From contig NZ_CP085173.1 of assembly GCF_020616555.1 (NCBI RefSeq), positions 9,688,001 through 9,752,000 on the forward strand: 64,000 nucleotides of DNA, written 5' to 3'. Shown here piece after piece: positions 43,821 through 53,420 of this stretch (positions are counted from its first letter, which is position 1; the number at the start of each line of letters is the position of its first letter). Source of the stretch: Streptomyces longhuiensis. GTDB lineage: Bacteria > Actinomycetota > Actinomycetes > Streptomycetales > Streptomycetaceae. The notes beneath the pieces are model-generated. The model did no database searches and had not been told where the DNA came from. It saw only the letters and a list, made by a program, of their open reading frames with translations. The translations under genes were made by a program, and so were the position numbers.

Positions 43821-46800
43821 ATGGATCGACGCCCCATCAAGCTCGTGGTCGATGTCCTGCTCATGCTGGTCGGGACACTATTGGGTATCGCGACGAACTA
43901 CGCGACCGGCCAGTCGGACGAGGTGCCGCTGGCGCTGCGGCTGCTGCGGGAGTGGTCGGTGCCGCTGATCGGCGTCGCGCTGGTACTGCTGGTCGGGGGT
44001 CAGATCACGCTGCACCTCCTCGATCGGCCGGCGCCGGTGCGCCGGGCGTGGAACAAGGCCCAGCCGCCGTACCCGGGGCTTGAAGCCTTTACGCAAGACG
44101 ACGCGGCCGTCTTCTTCGGGCGGGACCGGGAGATCACCGAGCTGGTCGGGCGGCTGCACCCTGCGGTGCCAGGGCGGGCACAGCGGTTTGTGACCGTGGT
44201 CGGGCCGTCGGGGAGCGGAAAGTCGTCGTTGGTGCGGGCCGGGCTGCTGCCGGCGCTGGCCCGGCGGCGGGGGCGCTGGGCGGTCGCGGTACCGTTCTCG
44301 CCCGGTGAGGACCCCGTCGGCACCTTGCAACGGCGGCTGGCCCAACTGCCCGACAAACGGCCGGCGTTGCTGGTGATCGACCAGCTGGAGGAGCTACTCA
44401 CCCTGTCTGGTCGCGAGGAGCGGGACGCGTTCTTCACCGCCGTACGCGACGCGTTGCGGCGTGACTCGCGACTGTGGCTGGTGGCCACCCTGCGCTCGGA
44501 CTTCCTCACCGACTTCCTGGAGTCCGGTTCCGCCGAGCTGGTGCGTAACCCGGCCGTCGTCGGCGCACTCGCCCGGGACGCGCTGCACGAGGTCATCGAA
44601 AAACCCGCCGAGCAGGCCGGACTGACCTTCGCACCTGGCGTCGTGGCCCGCATGGTCGATGAATGCGGAGGAGGCGACGCGCTGCCGCTGCTCGCCTACA
44701 CCCTCCAAGAGCTGTACCTGCGCGCCGCAGGGTCCGGCGGGACGGTGACCGAGGAGGCGTACCGCGCCCTCGGCGGCGTCGCCGGGGCCCTTTCCGAGCG
44801 GGCCGACCAGATCACCGGCGAGCTGGCGGACGCACCCGTGATCCCCACCCTGCTGCGGTTCGTCACCATCGACCGCAACGAAGCCACCCGCCGCCGGGTC
44901 CGCCGTGCCGACCTCACCCGGCGCGAACAGGAGGTCGCCGACGCCTTTGTCGCCGGACGCCTGCTTACCGGCGACGGGGGAGTCCTGGACGTGGCCCACG
45001 AGGCGCTGTTCCGCCAGTGGGCACCGCTGCGCCAAGCGGTCGTCGCCCGTACCGAGGACCTGCGCCGCCGAACCGAGCTGGAACGCTGGGCGCAGGACTG
45101 GGACCACGCGGAGCGCCAGAACGCCTACCTCCTCACCGGGGAGCGGCTGTCTTTCGCCCGGCGGTGGCTGGCGCAGTCCTCGCGGACGGTCGGCGCGCCG
45201 CCACTGGTCGAGGAGTTTGTGGACTGGTCGCTACGGGCGGACCGGACGACGATGGAACGTGCCGCGGACACGGCGGCCGTCCGGGCCCTCGAAAGCGTCG
45301 ACACGGAGCCGGAGATCGCCGTGCTCGCCGCCCTTGCGGCAGTCGAATGCGCGGCCACACCCGGCGCGGTCCAGGCGCTGCACACGGCCCTGGGCGCCTC
45401 ACGGCTGCGAGCCGTGCTGCGCGGCTTCGAACGCGGCGCGTCCGGGGTGGCCTGGTCGCCGGACGGGCTGCGGCTGGCCGTGTCCAGCGACGACGGCACC
45501 GTACGGGTGTGGCGTACGGACCGCGACGACCGACCGGTGGTGCTCGCGGGGGACGGCGCCTGGGTACAGGGGGTGGCTTGGTCCCCCGACGGACGCAGGC
45601 TTGCGGCCGGCTGCAGAGACACCACCATTCGCGTCTGGTCCTGCGACACCTGGGCCGAACTGGCCGTCTTGCGCCACCGGGAGGCGACCGGCGGCCGGGA
45701 GGAGGGGGTCGGCGGTGTCGCCTGGTCGCCTGACGGCAGCCGCCTCGCGTCGGTCGGCAGCGACTGCGCCGTGCGGATCTGGGACACCGACACCTACGCC
45801 GAATCCGCAGTGCTGTGCGGGCACCAGCGCATGGTCTGGAGCGTGACGTGGTCACCTGACGGGAAACACGTGGCCAGTGGCGGAGAAGACGGCACGATAC
45901 GGGTCTGGGCCGCGGCCACCGCAGCCGTCGCCACCGTGCTCACCGACCACCACCACAACATCGAGTCGATCCGCTGGTCGCCGGACAGCCGCCGGCTCGC
46001 TTCGGCCTCCGGTGACCGGACCATACGGATCTGGGACACCGGCAGCTGGCAGGTGCAGAGGACGCTGCAGAGCCCGGAGGTCATCAACTCCCTTGCCTGG
46101 TCACCGGACGGCATGCGCCTGGCTGGTGGTGACGCGGACCGTACGGCCTGGATCTGGAGCCTCGATGGGACCGAAGGCGAGGTCCGGCTCACCGGGCACG
46201 CCGATACCATCTACGGCATCGCCTGGTCTCCCGACGGGAAGCGGCTGGCAACCGCTTCCCGCGATCGGACCGCGGCCGTGTGGCACGTCACCGAAACCAC
46301 CACCGTCTTCAGCGGCCGCGAGGGCGCGGTACTGCGCGTCGCCTGGTCGCCCGACGGGACGTCCATCGCCTCCGTCTACCAGGACGGCTCCCTGAGTATC
46401 CGGGACTTCGCCTCCGGCCGTACGACCGGCGGGTGGCACGGCGGCGAAGTGTGCGATGCGGCCTGGTCCCCCGACGGCACCCGTCTGGTCATCGCGCTGC
46501 GCGACGGAGCGGCCGTCGTGCGGCGGGAGGACGGCAGCAATGATGACATCCACCTGGCCGGACACACCGAGGCACTGTCCCACGTCTCCTGGTCCCCTGA
46601 CGGCACCCGCATCGCCACCGCATCCCGCGACGGCTCAGCCCGCGTCTGGGACGCCGCCACCGGCGCGACCGTCCACATCCTGCGGGGCCACGAGGACTGG
46701 ATCGGCGGTACGGCCTGGTCACCGGAGAGCCGCTATCTCGCCACGTCCAGCACGGACCGCACCGCCATCGTCTGGGACACCACCGACGGCACTGCCGTCA

Positions 46801-47264
46801 CCACCCTGCGCGGTCACCTGGACTACGTCTGGAAGGTCCACTGGTCACCAGACGGCCGCCGCCTCGTCACCGGATCCCGCGACCGCACGATCCGCCTGTG
46901 GGACCCCTTCGAAGGCACCGAACTCGCCGTCATGGCCGGCCACGAGGAGCGGGTTCAGGACGTTGCCTGGTCGCCCGACGGCACCTGCATCGCATCCGTG
47001 TCCCAGGACCGCACGGTCCGGCTGTGGGACCCGGACAGCGCCACCCAGACCGCGGTACTCGGCATCCACGCAGACCGGGTGAGCGGCCTCGCCTGGCACC
47101 CGGACGGCTCGCGGCTGGCGACCGCCTCCCGCGACCGCACCGTACGCGTCTGGACGATGGCCGACCACGACATCGACGGCCTTCTGCGCCGCGCCCGCCA
47201 GCGGGTCTTCCGGGAACTCAGCACCGAGGAGCGCCGCTCTTTCCTGCTGCCTGACAGGGACTGA
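43821..47264 (+). CDS. Membrane-anchored STAND NTPase with 14 WD40 repeats
   Basis: 1147 residues. Two TM helices (~8-27 and ~46-66) come first, then a novel-STAND NTPase domain: YPGLEAFTQDDAAVFFGRD, Walker A GPSGSGKSS (~128-136), Walker B LLVIDQLEELL with Asp187, and a winged-helix-like region to ~420. A helical linker (~420-530) leads to fourteen WD40 units, each with a W-S-P-D-G box and an ending V/I-W-D/R, from ~540 to 1125; fourteen repeats make two seven-bladed propellers. STAND proteins sense a ligand through their repeats and oligomerise on ATP binding; some are signalling proteins, others antiphage sensors. No effector nuclease or protease is fused. No Shine-Dalgarno is visible. A tRNA-like fragment lies upstream and a resolvase remnant downstream. 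Confidence 0.92.
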   Translation: MDRRPIKLVVDVLLMLVGTLLGIATNYATGQSDEVPLALRLLREWSVPLIGVALVLLVGGQITLHLLDRPAPVRRAWNKAQPPYPGLEAFTQDDAAVFFGRDREITELVGRLHPAVPGRAQRFVTVVGPSGSGKSSLVRAGLLPALARRRGRWAVAVPFSPGEDPVGTLQRRLAQLPDKRPALLVIDQLEELLTLSGREERDAFFTAVRDALRRDSRLWLVATLRSDFLTDFLESGSAELVRNPAVVGALARDALHEVIEKPAEQAGLTFAPGVVARMVDECGGGDALPLLAYTLQELYLRAAGSGGTVTEEAYRALGGVAGALSERADQITGELADAPVIPTLLRFVTIDRNEATRRRVRRADLTRREQEVADAFVAGRLLTGDGGVLDVAHEALFRQWAPLRQAVVARTEDLRRRTELERWAQDWDHAERQNAYLLTGERLSFARRWLAQSSRTVGAPPLVEEFVDWSLRADRTTMERAADTAAVRALESVDTEPEIAVLAALAAVECAATPGAVQALHTALGASRLRAVLRGFERGASGVAWSPDGLRLAVSSDDGTVRVWRTDRDDRPVVLAGDGAWVQGVAWSPDGRRLAAGCRDTTIRVWSCDTWAELAVLRHREATGGREEGVGGVAWSPDGSRLASVGSDCAVRIWDTDTYAESAVLCGHQRMVWSVTWSPDGKHVASGGEDGTIRVWAAATAAVATVLTDHHHNIESIRWSPDSRRLASASGDRTIRIWDTGSWQVQRTLQSPEVINSLAWSPDGMRLAGGDADRTAWIWSLDGTEGEVRLTGHADTIYGIAWSPDGKRLATASRDRTAAVWHVTETTTVFSGREGAVLRVAWSPDGTSIASVYQDGSLSIRDFASGRTTGGWHGGEVCDAAWSPDGTRLVIALRDGAAVVRREDGSNDDIHLAGHTEALSHVSWSPDGTRIATASRDGSARVWDAATGATVHILRGHEDWIGGTAWSPESRYLATSSTDRTAIVWDTTDGTAVTTLRGHLDYVWKVHWSPDGRRLVTGSRDRTIRLWDPFEGTELAVMAGHEERVQDVAWSPDGTCIASVSQDRTVRLWDPDSATQTAVLGIHADRVSGLAWHPDGSRLATASRDRTVRVWTMADHDIDGLLRRARQRVFRELSTEERRSFLLPDRD

Positions 47265-47297
47265 CGCCCGGCCTGCGTCGCCTGCCACTGATAAGGA

Positions 47298-47687
47298 GTG
47301 GGGTCAAGGGTCGCGGACCGAGCGCGCGGGATCGGCTTCCAGTCGCTGCACGAGTCCCTCGACACCACCACGCCCGGCGGCCGCCTGGCCTTCCACGTGT
47401 TCGCTGCGCTCGCGGAGTTCATCCGCGAGCTGATCGTGCAGGGCACTCACGAGGGCCTGGCGGCCGCGCGGGCTCGGGGCGAACGGATCGGCCGGCCACC
47501 CGCCATGACGGAGGAACAGGTCCGTCACGCCCGCGGTCTGCTGACCGATCCGGAGAACACGATCACCTCGATCGTCAAGCTGTTGGCCGTCTCCCGCACC
47601 ACGCTGTACAAGTACGTGCCGGAGCTGGCAGCAGGGCGGGACTGGCTTGTAGCGAAAGCTCGCGAGAGTCTGCCCGCACCATGTTGA
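47298..47687 (+). pseudogene. Tn3-type serine resolvase C-terminal part
   Basis: The sequence SLHESLDTTTPGGRLAFHVF, AALAEFIRELIVQGTHEGLA and GRPPAMTEEQVRHA matches the end of the catalytic domain, helix E and the Hin-like helix-turn-helix (ITSIVKLLAVSRTTLYKYV) of Tn3-family resolvases. The N-terminal part with the catalytic Ser is missing. It starts 30 bp after the STAND gene, with no ribosome site. Confidence 0.8.
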
Positions 47688-48023
47688 CCTCCACCCGCCA
47701 TCTCGGGCGCTCACCCCGTGGTTGCTTTCTCCTGAGCGCGCCAGCCAGGCGGGTATGCCCAGCAGGGCGGAGGAGACAGCTGGTCGGCCTCATCGCGACC
47801 CGTCGACCGCTCGCGGTCACCAGCCAGGCGCGTCCCGGCCTCACCCGGGTGCTTCACCGGGATGCGGGGACGTCTGGAGTAAAGGAGACATTGGTGAAGG
47901 CGAAGTGGCCCCGCTTCTTGACAGCTTCAACTTATAGCGGGCCGGTGGGCTTGCGGCAAGGCCTCGGATGTGCCGCAGAATGACCGACCTGAAGCCATGA
48001 CCTGCGGAAATGAGAGATTCAAA
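47688..48023. other. Intergenic before the glycosyltransferase
   Basis: No gene recognised. AT-richer promoter-like sequence (TTGACA at 47918-47923, TTATAG at 47932-47937) precedes the next gene, though spacing is short. Confidence 0.4.
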
Positions 48024-49256
48024 GTGCGTGTGCTGTTGACGACGTGGGGATCGCGCGGGGACGTCGAGCCGTTGGTTGCGCTCGCGGTGGCGTTGCAGGG
48101 GCTCGGCGCGGAGGCGCTGGTGTGCGCGCCTCCGGACGAGGAGTTCGCGACGCTGCTGGATCGTGCCGGGGTGCCGCTGGCGCCGATCGGCCCGACCGTG
48201 CGCTCGGTGACCGCGGGCGCGAAGCCGCCGACGGCGGAAGACGCGGTCCGGCTCGCTTCCGAGCTGGTCACCGCGGGCTTCGACACGCTCCCAGCGGCGG
48301 GCCAGGGGTGTGACGTGCTGCTGGCGAACGGCATGATGGCGGCCGCTGGCGTACGGGGAGCGGCCGACCGACTCGGCATCCCCTACGTCTACGCGTGCTA
48401 CCACGTGCGCGGACTGCCGCCACGGAAGATCCCCCCGGAGGCGAGCGGGCAGTCCGGGCCGGACGCGGCCGACAAGGCTCACTGGGAGCAGGGCCAGAAG
48501 GCGACCGCGATGTTCGCCGATGCGCTCAACGGCCATCGGGCGGGGGTCGGTCTGCCGCCGGTAGATGACTTCCTCGACTACGTCTACACCGCCCGGCCGT
48601 GGCTGGCCGCGGACGCGAGTCTGTGTCCGGCGCCGCTGGACAGGACGGATGTCGACGTCGTGCAGACCGGGGCATGGGCCCTGCCCGATGACCGTCCGCT
48701 ACCGCGAGAGCTTGAGGCGTTCCTGGACGCCGGCAAGCCGCCGGTGTACGTGGGCTTCGGCAGTATGGCCACGTCCTCCCCCAACGAGACCGCCAGGGTG
48801 GCCATCGAGGCCGGCCGCGCCCAGGGCCGCCGGATCATCCTCGCCCGCGGCTGGGCCGAACTGGCCCCGATCGACGACGCCGACGACTGCTTCGTGGTCG
48901 GCGAGGTCAACCAGCAGGCACTGTTCCCTCGGGTGGCCGCCGTCGTGCACCACGGCGGCGCGGGCACCACGACGACAGCCTCCCGATCCGGCACGTCCCA
49001 GGTTGTGGTGCCCCAGATCGGTGACCAGCCGTCATGGGCCGCCCGCGTGGCCGAACTGGGCATCGGCGTGGCACACCAGGGCCCGACACCGACCCTCGAC
49101 TCCCTGACCGCCGCACTCGCCACCGCCCTGGACCCCCAGACCCGAACCCGAGCCAGGGCCGTGGCCGACACGATGCGCACCGACGGAGCCACGGTCGCCG
49201 CGAAACTGCTCCTCGACGCAGTCAGCCCGCAATCGCCCGCCACCGTGCCACGATGA
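48024..49256 (+). CDS. UGT/MGT-type glycosyltransferase
   Basis: 410 residues from GTG 48024, where the family start RVLLTTWGSRGDVEPLVALA begins; an ATG at 47997 would add nine residues. GT-B fold with the C-terminal GT1 signature VAAVVHHGGAGTTTTASRSG and the sugar-nucleotide pocket VVVPQIGDQPSWAARVAELG. Such enzymes transfer a sugar from a nucleotide sugar to macrolides, sterols or other lipophilic acceptors, in producers often to inactivate or export an antibiotic. No biosynthetic cluster is visible nearby; acceptor unknown. Confidence 0.88.
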   Translation: MRVLLTTWGSRGDVEPLVALAVALQGLGAEALVCAPPDEEFATLLDRAGVPLAPIGPTVRSVTAGAKPPTAEDAVRLASELVTAGFDTLPAAGQGCDVLLANGMMAAAGVRGAADRLGIPYVYACYHVRGLPPRKIPPEASGQSGPDAADKAHWEQGQKATAMFADALNGHRAGVGLPPVDDFLDYVYTARPWLAADASLCPAPLDRTDVDVVQTGAWALPDDRPLPRELEAFLDAGKPPVYVGFGSMATSSPNETARVAIEAGRAQGRRIILARGWAELAPIDDADDCFVVGEVNQQALFPRVAAVVHHGGAGTTTTASRSGTSQVVVPQIGDQPSWAARVAELGIGVAHQGPTPTLDSLTAALATALDPQTRTRARAVADTMRTDGATVAAKLLLDAVSPQSPATVPR

Positions 49257-49333
49257 GGTCCGGCAAAAGGCTTCAGGAACGCGTGTCCCGGGAGAGCCAG
49301 CCGTTCTTGATGCGTGAGTTCGGTGACCTGGCA

Positions 49334-49405
49334 CTTGCCGTCCCGGATGGAGTTGATGAGCTCGTTGGTGAACTCCTCGGGGCTCACATAGCGCACGTGC
49401 GTGCC
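49334..49405 (-). pseudogene. DnaA AAA+ fragment (24 codons)
   Basis: The minus strand encodes HVRYVSPEEFTNELINSIRD, near-identical to the DnaA stretch between Walker A and Walker B (VRYVSSEEFTNEFINSIRDGK in typical actinomycetes, from memory). Sequence on both sides is not DnaA. A short relic, perhaps of a plasmid or duplicated initiator gene. Confidence 0.45.
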
Positions 49406-50024
49406 CAGGTAGCTCGCGAGGACGAGCTCGCAGTCGTCCGGCGTCACAGATACCGGAGGAACCTGGAGCCGATACGCCCCGGCGACCACAAACGCTGATA
49501 CCTGCGGTTCAACGCAGCCCCTACGCGCCGCGGCTGTAGGCATGCGCTGCAGCCATGGGTTCGTTAACTGCTTGGAGTCAGGACCGCCTGGAACTCCTCA
49601 CCGTCATAGAGAGAGTCATATCGGATTTCGACCCTAATGCGGTCCCGAATCAGGGTCGTGAAGTCTGCGTGATCTTCCGGGTTCTACGTCGGGGTACTGA
49701 GCAGGTACTTCTCTTGGCCCGCACGCGGGGTGGGTCGGCGGCAGCGGTCTTTCTGTTCGGGGCGCCGCCTGCTGCAGGTTCTGCTCGTTGCCGTCCGGCA
49801 GTCGCTCTGCCATTGGTTGGATCGACTTGAGCCGCCACCAGCATCAGTCCCCGCAGATAGGCAGTCACCCTTCGCCCGCTGATCATTGCGCGTACGGGTG
49901 TGGCGGCGTACTCCGACATGGTGTCGGGGTGCGCCGCCACGGGGTGGTGCGGTAGGGGCTGTGTTGCCGTCACGGGGTGGTGCGGGTGCGGGATTTGCGG
50001 GTGGGGTCCGCGTGGTCATACGTG
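49406..50024. other. Intergenic with a short direct repeat
   Basis: No gene recognised; a frame at 49555-49690 (GSLTAWSQDRLELLTVIERV) has weak coding bias. The sequence CACGGGGTGGTGCGG occurs twice, ~33 bp apart, at ~49939 and ~49972, just beyond the end of the transporter operon. Confidence 0.4.
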
Positions 50025-50816
50025 CTACTTCGGGTCGTCGTTGAACTTCGCCTTGGACCAGTAGTAGCCGAGGATGGTCAGGCCGAGGCTCCAGGCGATG
50101 GTGAGCCACCCGTTGTTGCCGATCTCGGTGCCGAGGAGGAGACCGCGGAGGGTCTCGATGGCGGGGGTGAAGGGCTGGTACTCGGCGATGGGCTGGAACC
50201 AGCCGGGCATGGTGTCGGTGGGGATGAAGGCGCTGGACAGCAGGGGCAGCAGGATCAGGGGCATGGCGTTGTTGCTGGCAGCCTCGGCGTTCGGGCTGAT
50301 CAGTCCCATACCGACCGCGATCCAGGTGAGCGCCGTCGCGAACAGCACGAGTAGCCCGAACGCGGCGATCCATTCAAGGGCGGTGGCGTCCGTGGAGCGG
50401 AACCCGATCGCCACGGCGACAGCACTCACCAGCACCACGCTCGCGATGCATTGCAGCACGCTTCCGATGACGTGCCCGATGAGGACGGAGCCGCGGTGGA
50501 TGGCCATGGTGCGGAAGCGGGCGATGATCCCTTCGGTCATGTCGTTGGAGACGGAGACGGCGGTTCCGATGGTGGTGGAGCCGATCGTCATCAGGAGCAG
50601 GCCGGGGACGATGTAGGCGATGTAGACGGAGCGGTCGGCGCCGGTGCCGCCGATGCCCGCGCTCATCACGTCGCCGAAGATGTAGACGAAGAGCAGGAGC
50701 AGCATGATCGGGGTGAGCAGCAGGTTGAGGGTGAGCGAGGGGTAGCGCCGGGCGTGCAGCAGGTTGCGGCGCAGCATGGTGGACGAGTCGCGCACGGCGA
50801 GGGACAGAGAGCTCAT
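50025..50816 (-). CDS. ABC-2 type transporter permease (DrrB-like)
   Basis: 263 residues; start ATG 50816 overlaps the stop of the ATPase gene (ATGA). Six TM helices, with the DrrB/ABC-2 motif region (TIGTAVSVSNDMTEGIIARF RTM, read in parts) after TM2 and LPLLLSSAFIPTDTMP-like sequence before the last helices. It pairs with the ATPase to export a small molecule, as DrrAB does for daunorubicin. Confidence 0.9.
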   Translation of the reverse strand: MSSLSLAVRDSSTMLRRNLLHARRYPSLTLNLLLTPIMLLLLFVYIFGDVMSAGIGGTGADRSVYIAYIVPGLLLMTIGSTTIGTAVSVSNDMTEGIIARFRTMAIHRGSVLIGHVIGSVLQCIASVVLVSAVAVAIGFRSTDATALEWIAAFGLLVLFATALTWIAVGMGLISPNAEAASNNAMPLILLPLLSSAFIPTDTMPGWFQPIAEYQPFTPAIETLRGLLLGTEIGNNGWLTIAWSLGLTILGYYWSKAKFNDDPK

Positions 50817-51778
50817 CGGACGTTCTCCTTGGGCTGGTTGGGCTGGGCCGGCACGGTGGTGGTGAGGGCGAAGAACACGTCGTCGAGGTCGGGCGTGTGG
50901 ACGGTCAGCTCGTCGGCCTCGATGCCGGCGGAGTCCAGGTGGTCGAGGAGGGAGCGCAGTTCGCGCTGGCTGCCGTCGCTGGGGATCTGCAGCGCGAGGG
51001 CCTCGTCGTCGCGGTGGGCCTCGTGCAGTGCGAGGGCGGCGGACTGGTAGGCGTCGGGGTCGGTGAACCGGAGTCGGATGTGTCCGCCGGGGATGAGCCT
51101 CTTGAGTTCGGCGGCGCTGCCCTCGGCGGCGATCGTGCCGTTGTTGAGGACGGCGATGCGGTCGGCGAGTTCGTCGGCCTCGTCGAGGTACTGGGTGGTG
51201 AGGAAGACGGTGACACCGTCGCAGACCAGTTCGCGGATGATGCCCCACATGTTGTGCCGGGCGCGGGGGTCGAGGCCGGTGGTCGGCTCGTCGAGGAAGA
51301 TGATCCGCGGGTTGCCGACCAGCGTCATGGCGATGTCGAGGCGGCGTTTCATGCCGCCGGAGTAGGTGGAGGCGGGCTTCTTCGCGGCGTCGGTGAGGTC
51401 GAACCGCTCCAGCAACTCGGCTGCGACGCGCCGCCCTTCACGCTTGGGCAGGTGGTGCAGGTCGGCCATGAGGAGCATGTTCTCCTCGCCGGTGATCAGG
51501 CCGTCGACGGCGGAGAACTGCCCGGTGACACCGATCGCAGCCCGCACGGCCTGCGGCTGGGAGGCGAGGTTGTGCCCGCCTACGTGGATCTCGCCGGTGC
51601 CAGGGCCGGGGGAGAGGAGGGTGGACAGGATCTTGACTGCGGTGGTCTTGCCGGCGCCGTTCGGGCCGAGCAGGGCGAAGATGGTTCCCTCGGGGACGGC
51701 CAGGTCGATGCCGTCGAGGACGGTCTTGTCGCCGTAGGACTTGCGCAGCCCGTTCGCCGCGATGGCCAAAGTACTCAT
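50813..51778 (-). CDS. ABC transporter ATP-binding protein (DrrA-like)
   Basis: 321 residues. All ATPase motifs are intact: Walker A GPNGAGKTT, Q-loop VTGQFSAVDGLITG, signature YSGGMKRR, Walker B IIFLDEPTTGLDPRAR, H-loop replaced by TTQYLDEADELADR (Gln for His, as usual in DrrA proteins). The C-terminal extension (DLDDVFFALTT) is the DrrA-type regulatory end. Middle gene of a three-gene operon; exports a hydrophobic compound with the DrrB-like partner. Confidence 0.92.
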   Translation of the reverse strand: MSTLAIAANGLRKSYGDKTVLDGIDLAVPEGTIFALLGPNGAGKTTAVKILSTLLSPGPGTGEIHVGGHNLASQPQAVRAAIGVTGQFSAVDGLITGEENMLLMADLHHLPKREGRRVAAELLERFDLTDAAKKPASTYSGGMKRRLDIAMTLVGNPRIIFLDEPTTGLDPRARHNMWGIIRELVCDGVTVFLTTQYLDEADELADRIAVLNNGTIAAEGSAAELKRLIPGGHIRLRFTDPDAYQSAALALHEAHRDDEALALQIPSDGSQRELRSLLDHLDSAGIEADELTVHTPDLDDVFFALTTTVPAQPNQPKENVR

Positions 51779-51810
51779 GAAAGGCGCTCCTTCGAGACCT
51801 GTGGGTGGGG

Positions 51811-52482
51811 TCAGAGGCTGCGGGCGGTGATGTCGCCGTGGGCGGTGGTGGCCTGGATGTTCAGGCCGGCGGTGGCGCCGTCGGTGTTCTTCAGGGTGTT
51901 GTGGATGCGGCCGTAGGTGGTGCCGGCGTCGAGGGTGGCGGAGGCGCCGTTGGCGGCGCCGATGGTGATGTCACCGGACTCGGTGCGCAGTTCGACCGTC
52001 CCGCTCGTGGCCTCGGCGATGTTCAGGTCGCCCTTCTGGGTGCTGATCTGCGCGGGGCCGGTCAGGCGGCCGACGAGGATGTCGCCGGCCTGGAGAGTGA
52101 GGCGGGCGCTCTCGGTCTCGTCGAGCTTGACCACGGCCTGCGCGCCTTCGAAGGTGACGTTGCCGAGGCGACCCACACCCCGCAGTTCGCCAGCGGCGGT
52201 CTTCGCCTCGACGTGGGAGCCGGCGGGCAGTTGGACGGTCACTTCGACGGATCCGGAGTTGCCGAGGATCCGGTTCTTCGCGGCGGCTGCCTCGATGCGC
52301 AGGACGCCGTCGGCGTAGGCGACCGTGACGTGTTCGGCGGCCTTGATGTCGCGGCTCTTGGACTTGTCGGCGGGCAGGATCTCGACGCATGTGTCGGTGC
52401 GGTCGGCGGCGATGAACTGGATGCGTCCGGCGGGGATGTCCAGGACGGCGGTGACGGGGGAGGGGGTGTCGAACTTCTGCAT
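51811..52482 (-). CDS. DUF4097 beta-helix protein
   Basis: 223 residues from ATG 52482 with AAGGAG 6 nt before it. Repeating short beta strands (VTVQLPAGSHVEAKTAAGEL, ISTQKGDLNIAEATSGTVEL, RTESGDITIGAANG) make the DUF4097 single-stranded beta-helix. No signal peptide or TM. DUF4097 genes often sit upstream of DrrAB-type transporters in Streptomyces, usually beside a TetR-family repressor. First gene of the operon with the transporter, 32 bp ahead of the ATPase gene. Confidence 0.85.
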   Translation of the reverse strand: MQKFDTPSPVTAVLDIPAGRIQFIAADRTDTCVEILPADKSKSRDIKAAEHVTVAYADGVLRIEAAAAKNRILGNSGSVEVTVQLPAGSHVEAKTAAGELRGVGRLGNVTFEGAQAVVKLDETESARLTLQAGDILVGRLTGPAQISTQKGDLNIAEATSGTVELRTESGDITIGAANGASATLDAGTTYGRIHNTLKNTDGATAGLNIQATTAHGDITARSL

Positions 52483-52528
52483 GGTGTGCTCCTTGAATCC
52501 CTTGTTTCTGATGGGCGAAACGCTACGT

Positions 52529-52655
52529 TGCATTCAAGGATCGAGCAACAGCCTTCCTATGCAAGAACCCTATAACTGCAGGTAGTTGCAGGGATTTCAT
52601 TGCAATGGCCTGGGCTCTAACGCAACAGATCCCACTGTCTATCGTTGCAATGAAA
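52529..52655. promoter_or_regulatory. Repeated TTGCAWT operator-like sites without a regulator gene
   Basis: TTTCATTGCAA (52595-52605) is exactly inverted at 52645-52655 (TTGCAATGAAA), and TTGCATTCAAG occurs at 52529-52539. The region is AT-rich compared with neighbours and drives the DUF4097-DrrAB operon leftward. Such sites normally bind an autoregulatory TetR protein, but the gene expected on the right is absent, replaced by an ADP-ribosylglycohydrolase remnant. Confidence 0.5.
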
Positions 52656-52739
52656 TGGGAGTGAACGCTATAGTCGGCCGGGGGCCCTCAGTTGCGGACG
52701 TCGGACACCGGGCGCGAGACAGGTATGCCGGCAACTGGC

Positions 52740-53420
52740 GCATGGTTGCGAAGGACATCGGCTTGCAGACCGAAGACGTCCTGACCAACGGCATGCCCTG
52801 GGACCTCGCTGCTGCGATCCATTTCCAGGTCAACCAACGAGCAGCGGGAAACGGCTCCTTGATGCGGGCCTCGACCTCGGCGGTCTACTTCGCCGCCGCT
52901 GGCCAAGAAGCCACCATGAACGCGGCCCGCCGCATCGCTGCGCTCACCCACGGGGACCGCACGACCTGGGAAGGCACGGCGATCTTCCACGAACTCATCC
53001 GTGACATGTTCGAGGAGGTCGACCTCCTCACCGCGCTCCGGGACATCCTGGCTTTTGTCTATCCCGACCACCGGGGCCGCTATGCCACAGTCCTCGCTCC
53101 CGACTGGCGTCTTCATCAGGCAACCGAGTTCAACGGTGCCGTCTGGCTGGCCCTGCCTGGGCTCCGCCGTCTGGGCCCTGCGCACCACCAACAGCTTCGA
53201 AGACGCGATTCGCGCGGCGGTCGACCTCGGCGGCGACACGGACACCGTCGCCGCAGTGACCGGAGGCCTTGCGGGGGCGCGCTATGGGCTGGATGCAATC
53301 CCCGCCCACTGGCCCCAGCCGCTCCATGTGCCCCTCCCAGGATTCGACGGACGGGTGCTGGGTCTGGCAGATCTGCTCCACCTTGCGTACTGCCTCGGAA
53401 GCCGAACCGGGTGCTGCCCC
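52740..53420 (+). pseudogene. ADP-ribosylglycohydrolase, truncated and frameshifted
   Basis: The first frame (NGMPWDLAAAIHFQ, RAAGNGSLMRASTSAVYFAA, AARRIAALTHGDRT) and, after a shift near 53140, the second (AAVDLGGDTDTVAAVTGGLA, GALYGLDAIP-like) cover the C-terminal two thirds of an ARH/DraG hydrolase. The metal-binding Asp pair DLGGDTDT is there, but the N-terminal metal-site residues (GD-x-x-G) are absent. It would have removed ADP-ribose from proteins. The start region is replaced by sequence of the neighbouring operator area. Confidence 0.75.

Noticed and set aside
48024..49256. Glycosyltransferase as part of an antibiotic biosynthetic cluster
   Set aside because: No PKS, NRPS, terpene or tailoring genes are nearby; neighbours are mobile-element remnants.
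49939..49986. Direct repeat CACGGGGTGGTGCGG as an att or IS end
   Set aside because: Two short copies 33 bp apart without inverted repeats or an element between them; could be simple tandem duplication.
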